Positions 1 through 5,148 of a stretch of DNA of 5,148 bases are shown here, one piece after another; the first letter of the stretch is position 1; every line of letters starts with the position of its first letter. This DNA is from Anaerolineae bacterium (GTDB lineage: Bacteria; Chloroflexota; Anaerolineae; UBA1429): contig SKRJ01000069.1 of assembly GCA_007118555.1 (NCBI GenBank), forward strand, positions 1 to 5,148, written 5' to 3'. The position numbers were made by a program, and so were the translations under genes. The notes beneath the pieces are model-generated. The model was not told the DNA's origin. It saw only the letters and a list, made by a program, of their open reading frames with translations, and did no database searches.

Positions 1-825
1 GGTGGTATAGCGCTCGGCCAGCCGCACAAAGCCAAACTCGGCGCTGGCATAGAGGATCAGGTCCTCGGCCAGGCGGCTCAGGTGCGTGCCGACGATGGCG
101 CCCCACGACAGGGCCTCGATGAGGATATCGCGGGCGCTGACGGCGTCCATGCTGTTCTCCAGCACGCCCTGCATCCCCAACTCGTCGGCCAGCGCGTCCC
201 GGTCGATGCCATAGACATTGCCCGCCAGCGCGGCAGCGCCCAAAGGCGACTGGGCCACGCGGGCCAGCAGATCGTTCAGCCTCTGACGATCCCGATCCAG
301 CATCCAAAAGAACGAGAGCAGCCAGTGGGAAAAACGGATCGGCTGGGCGGGCTGCAGGTGCGTGTACCCGGGCATGAGCAGGTCCAGGTGCGCCTCGGCC
401 TTGTCCACGATGGCGCCCTGCACGGCGCGCAGGGCCTGCTCCAGCTCGGGCAGCGCGTCCAGCATCCAGAGGCGCACATCGGTGGCCACCTGGTCGTTGC
501 GGCTGCGGCCCGTGTGGAGCTTGCCCGCCAGAGGACCCACCAGCTCGCCCAGGCGGCGCTCGACGGCGGTGTGAATGTCCTCATCGCCGTCGAGCAGCGC
601 AAACGCGTCGGAATCGAACTCGTCGGCGATCCGGCCCAGGCCGTCGATCAGGGTCGCCACCTCGTCGTCGGTGAGGACGCCGGCGCGGCCCAGGGCCCGG
701 GCATAGGCGATGCTGCCGCGGATGTCGGCCTGGGCCAGGCGCACGTCCACGCCGATCGAGGCATTGAACCGCCACATACGCTCGTCGATATCGCCGCTAT
801 AGCGGCCGCCCCACAAGCGTGTCAC
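1..825 (-). CDS. argH: Argininosuccinate lyase, 3' end cut off by window edge
   Basis: This gene encodes the last arginine enzyme, which splits argininosuccinate into arginine and fumarate in the cytoplasm. The 275 codons in the window read openly to the edge; the family is usually about 460 residues, so roughly 60% is present. Visible family motifs are the N-terminal LWGGRYSG (4-11), DEDIHTAVERR (81-91), GKLHTGRSRNDQ (101-112) and MPGYTHLQPAQP (151-162). In the last, His156 matches the conserved histidine of the fumarase/ASL active site. The fragment ends at ERYTT, where the GSSxMPxKxNP signature with the catalytic serine should begin, so that part is unseen. The start is GTG at 825, two bases after the argG stop, with only a weak GAG (833-835) as a ribosome site, so translation is probably coupled to argG. 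The next in-frame ATG, at residue 17, would remove the conserved WGGR motif. From memory, the sequence closely follows the animal ASL pattern. The family assignment is very secure. Confidence 0.97.
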   Translation of the reverse strand, partial: MTRLWGGRYSGDIDERMWRFNASIGVDVRLAQADIRGSIAYARALGRAGVLTDDEVATLIDGLGRIADEFDSDAFALLDGDEDIHTAVERRLGELVGPLAGKLHTGRSRNDQVATDVRLWMLDALPELEQALRAVQGAIVDKAEAHLDLLMPGYTHLQPAQPIRFSHWLLSFFWMLDRDRQRLNDLLARVAQSPLGAAALAGNVYGIDRDALADELGMQGVLENSMDAVSARDILIEALSWGAIVGTHLSRLAEDLILYASAEFGFVRLAERYTT

Positions 826-827
826 GG

Positions 828-2090
828 CTAGTCTCGCTTGAACTCGGTGAAATCAGGAGCAGGCAGCTCGCCGTTGGGCATGCCCTCGATGCCTAGCAGG
901 GCGCGCACCTTCATCGACAGGCCGTACAGGTTGATGAACCCCTCGGCGTCGGCCTGGTCGTACACGTCGTCCTCGCCAAAGGTGGCATAGTCCTCGCGGT
1001 AGAGGCTGTGGGGCGACTTGCGGCCCACGAGGGTGCATCCGCCCTTGTAGACGCGCACCCGGCTGGTGCCGGTCACCGGCTCGGTGAGCACGTCCATGCA
1101 GGCGTCCAGCGCCTCGCGCAGGGGGGTGAACCAGCGCCCATAGTAGACGTTCTCGGCGTACTTTTGGGCCAGCAGGTCCTTGTAATGCATGGTTTCGCCG
1201 TCCAGCACGAGGCTCTCGAGGCCCTGGATGGCCTTGTAGAGGATGGTGCCGCCGGGGGTCTCGTACACGCCGCGCGACTTGATGCCGACCAGCCGGTTCT
1301 CGACCATGTCCACCCGGCCGACGCCGTGGCGCCCGCCGATCTTGTTGAGCTGAGTGACCAGATCGACGGGGCTGAGCGCCACGCCGTTGAGCGACACGGG
1401 CACGCCCTGCTCAAAGCCGACCTCGACATACTCGGGCTCGTCGGGCGCGACCAGCGGCGAGGTGGTCAGGGTGAACATCTCCTCCTCGGGCTCTTGCCAG
1501 GGGTCCTCGAGGATGCCGCCCTCGTGGCTGATATGCCAGATGTTGCGGTCGCGGCTATAGATGGAGCGGGTGGACTGTTGCACGGGGATGTTGTGTGCCG
1601 CGCAGTAGGCCAGGGCGTCCTCGCGGGAGCGAATGTCCCACTCGCGCCAGGGGGCAATGACCGTCAGGCGAGGGTTGAGGGCCTTGAACGTGAGCTCGAA
1701 CCGCACCTGGTCATTGCCTTTGCCGGTGCAGCCGTGGGAGACGGCGTCGGCGCCCTCGGCCTCGGCGATCTCGACCATGCGCTTGGCAATGATGGGGCGG
1801 GCAAACGAGGTGCCCAGCAGGTACTCGCGCTCATAGATGGCCCCGGCGCGCAGCGTCGGAAAGACGTACTCGCGCAGGAACTCGTCGCGCAGGTCCTCGA
1901 CATAGAGCTTGCTGGCGCCGCTGGAAAGGGCCTTTTCTTCGAGGCCGGTCAGCTCCTCCTCCTGCCCCAGGTCGGCGGTCATGCAAATGACCTCGCAGTC
2001 ATAGTTCTCGCGCAGCCAGGCGACGATGGCCGAGGTATCCAGGCCGCCCGAATAGGCCAGGACGCACTTTTTCACGGTAGGCTTGCTCAT
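828..2090 (-). CDS. argG: Argininosuccinate synthase
   Basis: This enzyme joins citrulline and aspartate, using ATP, to form argininosuccinate, the step before ArgH. It is a complete 420-residue protein, a normal length for the family. The N-terminal ATP-pyrophosphatase loop SGGLDTS is at 14-20. LLGTSFARP (91-99), [15 protein letters not shown] (118-132) and IAPWREW (145-151) form the nucleotide, citrulline and aspartate sites of this family. [18 protein letters not shown] (249-266) and [14 protein letters not shown] (271-284) belong to the C-terminal synthetase/multimerisation domain. The start is ATG at 2090: a clear AAGGAG lies 7 bases upstream (2098-2103), and the protein then begins MSKPTVKK just before the first beta strand. 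An in-frame ATG at 2114 would add eight residues and lacks this spacing. The gene starts 4 bases after the acetyltransferase stop and ends 2 bases before argH. No key motif is missing. No frameshift is seen. Confidence 0.98.
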   Translation of the reverse strand: MSKPTVKKCVLAYSGGLDTSAIVAWLRENYDCEVICMTADLGQEEELTGLEEKALSSGASKLYVEDLRDEFLREYVFPTLRAGAIYEREYLLGTSFARPIIAKRMVEIAEAEGADAVSHGCTGKGNDQVRFELTFKALNPRLTVIAPWREWDIRSREDALAYCAAHNIPVQQSTRSIYSRDRNIWHISHEGGILEDPWQEPEEEMFTLTTSPLVAPDEPEYVEVGFEQGVPVSLNGVALSPVDLVTQLNKIGGRHGVGRVDMVENRLVGIKSRGVYETPGGTILYKAIQGLESLVLDGETMHYKDLLAQKYAENVYYGRWFTPLREALDACMDVLTEPVTGTSRVRVYKGGCTLVGRKSPHSLYREDYATFGEDDVYDQADAEGFINLYGLSMKVRALLGIEGMPNGELPAPDFTEFKRD

Positions 2091-2094
2091 GCTC

Positions 2095-2628
2095 TCACTC
2101 CTTGGCAAGGTCATACATCATGGCGATTTCGTCACAATCGGGATACTTGGGGCAGTTCAGGCAGTCGCCCCAGATCTTGTGGGGCAGGGACTCGCGCGGG
2201 ATGACATAAAAGCCCAGTCCCTCGAAAAAGCCCTGCTGGTAGGTCAGGCAAAAGATGCTCTCGATGCCGTGGCGCCGGGCTTGGTCCAGAAGGTGCTCGA
2301 CCAGATAGCGGCCAATGCCCCGGCCCTGCCACGCGGGCTTGATGGCCAGCGACCGGATCTCGGCCACGTCGCTCCATACGAACTGGAGCGCGCCGCAGCC
2401 CACGATCTCGCCGTCGATCTCGGCGACGGTGAAATCGCGCACGTGCTGGTAGAACTGGAACTGGGAGCGAGGCAGCATCAACTGCTGGCCCGCATAAGTC
2501 TTGATGATGTCGGCCATGGCCGGCACATCGCGGACCAACGCCTCGCGTATGGTCACGACATCGTTGCTATTGGTTTTGGCAGTGGCGCTAGAGGGCGCCA
2601 AAGGCTTGGTCAAGGATATTGAGGGCAC
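2095..2628 (-). CDS. argA: Short GNAT-family N-acetyltransferase, probable N-acetylglutamate synthase
   Basis: This gene probably makes N-acetylglutamate from glutamate and acetyl-CoA, the entry step of the pathway. It is a single GNAT domain of the short type (compare the Mycobacterium short ArgA), without the amino-acid-kinase domain of E. coli ArgA. In the 177-residue reading, residues 1-25 are a polar tail outside the domain. The domain starts at [11 protein letters not shown] (25-35), followed by [12 protein letters not shown] (44-55), [13 protein letters not shown] (84-96), the acetyl-CoA loop QGRGIG (101-106) and [10 protein letters not shown] (134-143). The end carries Cys156, Cys159 and Cys165 in [10 protein letters not shown]. 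The start is uncertain. GTG at 2628 has an AGGAG ten bases upstream but overlaps argD by 41 bases. GTG at 2556 gives 153 residues, closer to the bare domain, and avoids the overlap, but has no ribosome site. Operon position between argD and argG supports the arginine role; substrate is inferred, not seen. Confidence 0.88.
   Translation of the reverse strand: MPSISLTKPLAPSSATAKTNSNDVVTIREALVRDVPAMADIIKTYAGQQLMLPRSQFQFYQHVRDFTVAEIDGEIVGCGALQFVWSDVAEIRSLAIKPAWQGRGIGRYLVEHLLDQARRHGIESIFCLTYQQGFFEGLGFYVIPRESLPHKIWGDCLNCPKYPDCDEIAMMYDLAKE
2098..2103 (-). promoter_or_regulatory. Ribosome binding site of argG
   Basis: AAGGAG lies inside the last two sense codons (Lys-Glu) of the acetyltransferase gene, 7 bases before the argG ATG at 2090. 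It selects that ATG over the in-frame ATG at 2114. Because it is embedded in the upstream coding end, ribosomes finishing the acetyltransferase would sit on the argG start, which suggests coupled translation. Confidence 0.85.
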
Positions 2629-3781
2629 GATCCATGTGCTCCTGTTCGACGATCAGAGGCGGCAGTAGCCGCAGGACGTTGGGGCCGGCGTTGAGCGCCA
2701 GCAGGCCCTGCTCGGTGGCCACGTTGAGGGCCGGCGTCACCGCCGTGTTGCACTCGACGCCCCAGATCAGCCCGCGCCCGCGCACCTGCTGGATGCAGTC
2801 GTGGCTCTCTTGCAGCTTGAGCAGGCCCGCCTCCAGGTAGCCGCCGCTCCAGCGCACCTGCTCCAAAAAGCTGGGCTCGGAGATGATCTGAAAGCTGGCG
2901 ATGGCCGCGGCAGAGACGATCGGGCTGCCGGCAAAGGTGCTGGCGTGGTCGCCGGGCTCGATGGTATCGGCCACGGCCTGGGTCATGAGGGCGCAGCCCA
3001 TGGGCAGGCCGCCGGCGATGGGCTTGGCCAGAGTCATGATGTCGGGCATGACGCCCGAGGGCTCGTGGCCCCAGAGGGTGCCGGTGCGCCCCAGGCCACA
3101 CTGCACCTCGTCATAGATCAGCAGGGAGCCGTTCTTGTCGCAGAGCTGGCGCAGGCCCTTGAGGAACTCGGGCGTGGCGGCGTGTACTCCCCCCTCTCCC
3201 TGCAGCGGCTCGACGATGACGGCGCAGGTGTTCTCGTCCATCTGCGCCTCAACAGAGGCCAGGTCGTTGAACGTCGCCAGCTTGGCGCCGGGCATCAGCG
3301 GGCGAAAGGGGTCCTGGTAGGCGTCGCGGGGCGTCAGGGCCAGGGCCCCCAGGGTGCGGCCGTGAAAGGCGCCGCTCAGCGTGATGAAATCGGTCTTGGC
3401 GTCGCCGTGCTGGGTGCGGGCCCACTTGCGGGCAAACTTGATGGCGGCCTCGACCGACTCGGCGCCCGAGTTGCAGAAATAGGCCTTGTCGGCAAAGCTG
3501 TGCTCGACCAACATCTGAGCCAGTTGGGCCTGGGGTGCGGTGTGGTACAGGTTGGACACGTGGTCCAGGCGGGCGGCCTGCTCGCTGATGGCCTGCACCA
3601 CGGCGGGGTGGCAGTGGCCCAGGGCGTTGACCGCGATGCCCGAGACGAAATCGAGATAGGCCTTGCCCTCGGTGTCATAGAGCCAGACGCCCTCGCCGCG
3701 CTCCAGCACATAGTCGGGCCGGTTGTAGGTGTGCAGTACGTACTCGGCTTCCAGCGCCTTGATCTTGGTTGCGTCTAGCAT
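2588..3781 (-). CDS. argD: Acetylornithine aminotransferase (PLP-dependent, class III)
   Basis: This enzyme transfers an amino group from glutamate to N-acetylglutamate semialdehyde to give N-acetylornithine; enzymes of this family can also act in lysine synthesis (DapC activity). It is complete at 397 residues, the usual length. Class III aminotransferase features in order are LDFVSGIAVNALGHCHP (43-59), NSGAES for cofactor phosphate binding (104-109), AFHGRTLGALALT (138-150), EPLQGEGG (191-198), LIYDEVQCGLGRTG (221-234) with the Asp224 that pairs with the PLP ring nitrogen, LAKPIAGGLPMG (251-262) with Lys253 as the expected Schiff-base lysine, and STFAGSP (281-287). The LAKPxAGG and HASTFAGSP wording recalls plant-type enzymes. 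ATG at 3781 lies 11 bases after the argB stop, with AGGAG at 3790-3794 overlapping that stop. Its last codons overlap the likely start of the acetyltransferase. Close relatives include ornithine and succinylornithine aminotransferases, but the operon strongly favours ArgD. Confidence 0.96.
   Translation of the reverse strand: MLDATKIKALEAEYVLHTYNRPDYVLERGEGVWLYDTEGKAYLDFVSGIAVNALGHCHPAVVQAISEQAARLDHVSNLYHTAPQAQLAQMLVEHSFADKAYFCNSGAESVEAAIKFARKWARTQHGDAKTDFITLSGAFHGRTLGALALTPRDAYQDPFRPLMPGAKLATFNDLASVEAQMDENTCAVIVEPLQGEGGVHAATPEFLKGLRQLCDKNGSLLIYDEVQCGLGRTGTLWGHEPSGVMPDIMTLAKPIAGGLPMGCALMTQAVADTIEPGDHASTFAGSPIVSAAAIASFQIISEPSFLEQVRWSGGYLEAGLLKLQESHDCIQQVRGRGLIWGVECNTAVTPALNVATEQGLLALNAGPNVLRLLPPLIVEQEHMDRALNILDQAFGAL
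2639..2643 (-). promoter_or_regulatory. Possible ribosome binding site of the acetyltransferase gene, inside argD
   Basis: AGGAG sits within the argD codons for Gln-Glu and is 10 bases before the GTG at 2628. It is the only Shine-Dalgarno-like match I find ahead of any in-frame start for the acetyltransferase, and so favours the longer 177-residue protein. It could be chance, since GAG-rich argD coding sequence can give such matches. Confidence 0.5.
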
Positions 3782-3789
3782 GTTGCCTT

Positions 3790-3794
3790 CTCCT
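3790..3794 (-). promoter_or_regulatory. Ribosome binding site of argD
   Basis: AGGAG overlaps the argB stop codon (TAG) and is followed by AAGGCAAC and the ATG at 3781, a spacing of 8 bases. The overlap with the stop suggests that argB termination and argD initiation are coupled. Confidence 0.8.
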
Positions 3795-4572
3795 AGTGTG
3801 ATGCGTATGCCGTTTGGCCGAATACCCAGGTGCCGGTGTGGGCGGCCAGGCCCGCCAGGTCGGTGATGCAGGCCGAGCCCACGCCCACGTCGATGGCGGC
3901 CAGCGCCGACTGCACCTTGGGGATCATGCCGCCGAATATGGTGCCCGCTTCGATCATCTGCACCGCTTGCTGCGCCGACAGCTCGGGCAGTAGGGCGCCC
4001 TCGTTCAGCACGCCGGGCACGTTGGTTAGCAGGATCATCTCGGGAACCCGCAGCGCCGAGGCGATGGCCAGGGCCGCATGGTCGGCGTTCACGTTGAACG
4101 GGCAGCCGTCGTCGCCCAGGGAGATGGGCGAAATGACGGGGGTGAACCCGTGGGCGATCAGGTCCTGCAGGCAGGCGGCGTCCACCGCCGTGATCTCGCC
4201 CACGCGCCCCAGGTCGCCCTTGGGGTGGGCCAGCTTTTTGGCGCGCAGCAGGCCGCCGTCCACGCCGCTCAGGCCGATGGCGCGCACGCCGCGCTGCACC
4301 AGGCGGGCCGTCAGGCGCTTGTTCACCGCGCCCGAGAGCACCATCTCCGCCACGTCCATGCAGGCATTGTCGGTGACGCGCAGGCCGTCCACAAAGCAGG
4401 CCTCGAGTCCCAGGCGCTCTTGCAGCCGCGCGATATCCGAGCCCCCGCCATGGACAATGACCATAGGTTTTTGCTGCAACAGGGGCACCAGGGCGTCCAC
4501 CAGGGTGGCCAATATGGGCCCATTCTCGAGCTCGGCCCCGCCGATCTTGATCAGTCCGGGCGTCTCGTTCAT
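3793..4572 (-). CDS. argB: Acetylglutamate kinase
   Basis: This enzyme phosphorylates N-acetylglutamate with ATP, the second pathway step. It is complete at 259 residues and belongs to the amino-acid-kinase family. Visible motifs are KIGG with the phosphate-binding Lys9 (9-12), the glycine loop HGGGSDI (41-47), VDGLRVTD with the substrate-binding Arg65 (61-68), VNKRL (83-87), GLSGVDGGLLRA (100-111), FNVNAD (159-164), LLTNVPGVL (181-189) and GGMIPKV with Lys219 (214-220). It starts almost directly at the first beta strand, so it lacks the extra N-terminal helix of hexameric, arginine-inhibited kinases, and its short C-terminus lacks a recognisable arginine-binding signature. The length is like that of the E. 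coli arginine-insensitive dimer. ATG at 4572 is chosen because GGAGGAG lies 4 bases upstream. A longer frame from 4620 would run into argC. LysZ, the lysine-pathway relative, is a less likely alternative given the flanking arg genes. Confidence 0.96.
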   Translation of the reverse strand: MNETPGLIKIGGAELENGPILATLVDALVPLLQQKPMVIVHGGGSDIARLQERLGLEACFVDGLRVTDNACMDVAEMVLSGAVNKRLTARLVQRGVRAIGLSGVDGGLLRAKKLAHPKGDLGRVGEITAVDAACLQDLIAHGFTPVISPISLGDDGCPFNVNADHAALAIASALRVPEMILLTNVPGVLNEGALLPELSAQQAVQMIEAGTIFGGMIPKVQSALAAIDVGVGSACITDLAGLAAHTGTWVFGQTAYASH

Positions 4573-4576
4573 GACA

Positions 4577-4583
4577 CTCCTCC
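4577..4583 (-). promoter_or_regulatory. Ribosome binding site of argB
   Basis: GGAGGAG lies in the 13-base gap between the argC stop (TAA, 4586-4588) and the argB ATG at 4572. It is the strongest such site in the window and fixes the argB start, excluding the longer in-frame reading that would begin within argC at 4620. Confidence 0.88.
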
Positions 4584-4585
4584 GT

Positions 4586-5148
4586 TTAGCGGACGAGACC
4601 CAGGGTCTCGTCGAGGCCAAACATGACGTTCATATTCTGTACGGCGGCCCCTGCCGCGCCCTTGACCAGGTTGTCCAGCGACGTGACAATGATCCACTCG
4701 CCGGGGGCGCCCGCCGGCGCCAGCGAGAGGACGCAGCGGTTGGTGTTGACGCTGTGAGCCAGAGTGGCCAGTTGACCCTCGGGCAGCACATGCACAAAGG
4801 GCTCGTCATCGTAAGCGACGTGCCACGCATCCAGGATCTGGTCCTGCTCCCACGCCGGATCGAGGCTGACATAGATGGTGGACAGGATGCCGCGCGAGAC
4901 GGGCACCAGATGCGGCGTAAAGACGACGCGCCAGGGCTGCCCACCATAGGCCGTCAGCTCCTGCTCGATCTCGGGGGCGTGGCGGTGGGTGTGGCCCGGC
5001 TTGTAGGCGCTGAAATTGTCGTGCACGCTGCAGAAATGGGTCGTCGTCGTGGGCTTGGCGCCCGCGCCGGATACCCCCGACTTGGCATCGATGATGATAC
5101 GATCGCCCTGCACCGCCCCCGCCTGGAGCAGGGGATGCAGCGCCAGCA
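4586..5148 (-). CDS. argC: N-acetyl-gamma-glutamyl-phosphate reductase, 5' end cut off by window edge
   Basis: This enzyme reduces N-acetylglutamyl phosphate to the semialdehyde with NADPH, between the ArgB and ArgD steps. The window holds the last 186 residues of a protein usually near 345, open from the edge. The fragment begins LALHPLLQAGAV, which in this family directly follows the GCYPT motif, so the catalytic cysteine falls just outside. Present are RIIIDAKSGVSGAG (residues 16-29 of the fragment), THFCSV, the histidine-rich GHTHRHAPEIEQEL (about 50-63) holding the expected catalytic histidine, and FTPHLVPVSRGILSTIYV in the C-terminal dimerisation/catalytic domain. The protein ends NMNVMFGLDETLGLVR, a typical ArgC tail. 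A GTG at 5113 is internal, since conserved sequence continues upstream of it. The stop is 13 bases before argB. There is no argJ between argC and argB. Identification is very secure. Confidence 0.97.
   Translation of the reverse strand, partial: LALHPLLQAGAVQGDRIIIDAKSGVSGAGAKPTTTTHFCSVHDNFSAYKPGHTHRHAPEIEQELTAYGGQPWRVVFTPHLVPVSRGILSTIYVSLDPAWEQDQILDAWHVAYDDEPFVHVLPEGQLATLAHSVNTNRCVLSLAPAGAPGEWIIVTSLDNLVKGAAGAAVQNMNVMFGLDETLGLVR

Noticed and set aside
82..831. A 249-codon plus-strand open frame at the low-coordinate end.
   Set aside because: The minus strand here reads as ArgH with all its expected motifs, so the plus frame is a shadow.
2091..2114. A longer argG start at ATG 2114.
   Set aside because: The AAGGAG lies downstream of it and is properly spaced for ATG 2090; the extra eight residues overlap the acetyltransferase end.
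1008..2204. A 398-codon open frame on the plus strand, antisense to argG.
   Set aside because: It mirrors argG, has no recognisable domain and is Ala/Gly/Leu/His-rich, as expected from the complement of GC-biased codons.
2801..3778. A 325-codon plus-strand open frame antisense to argD.
   Set aside because: It is low in complexity, has no family motifs and lies wholly over the clearly coding argD.
3793..4572. The kinase as LysZ of the LysW-dependent lysine pathway.
   Set aside because: No lysW or other lysine gene is visible and both flanks are arginine genes; the HGGG loop and substrate motifs fit ArgB.
4573..4620. A longer argB start adding 16 residues (MASTRPW...).
   Set aside because: It would overlap the argC end, while GGAGGAG sits ideally before the ATG at 4572, and the family core starts there.
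4078..4626. A 182-codon plus-strand open frame over argB.
   Set aside because: It is a shadow of argB with biased composition and no motif.

Overview
The window is one uninterrupted stretch of an arginine-biosynthesis operon. All six genes are on the minus strand and are read from the high-coordinate end to the low-coordinate end: argC (5' end missing), argB, argD, a short GNAT-type N-acetylglutamate synthase (argA-like), argG and argH (3' end missing). Gaps between genes are 13, 11, about -41 (overlap), 4 and 2 bases. This is typical of one transcript with coupled translation. There is no non-coding stretch over 300 bases, and no RNA gene, mobile element, repeat array or terminator that I can see. 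The promoter and any arginine operator would lie upstream of argC, outside the window.

In pathway order, the acetyltransferase makes N-acetylglutamate from glutamate and acetyl-CoA. ArgB phosphorylates it, ArgC reduces the phosphate to the semialdehyde, and ArgD transaminates that to N-acetylornithine. After deacetylation and carbamoylation, ArgG and ArgH turn citrulline into arginine. The two middle steps, argJ or argE and argF, are not in the window. argJ, often found between argC and argB, is not there. It could lie just outside either edge or elsewhere in the genome.

The DNA is GC-rich with strongly GC-biased third codon positions, which produces long false open frames on the opposite strand. 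The organism is a bacterium. The pairing of a short GNAT synthase with ArgD, ArgG and ArgH proteins that resemble plant and animal homologues from memory would fit Chloroflexota or a similar deep-branching phylum. That placement is a weak inference.

I see no new biological system here. The points worth a second look are the identity, start site and cysteine-rich tail of the acetyltransferase, and an acetylglutamate kinase that seems to lack the arginine-inhibition elements.
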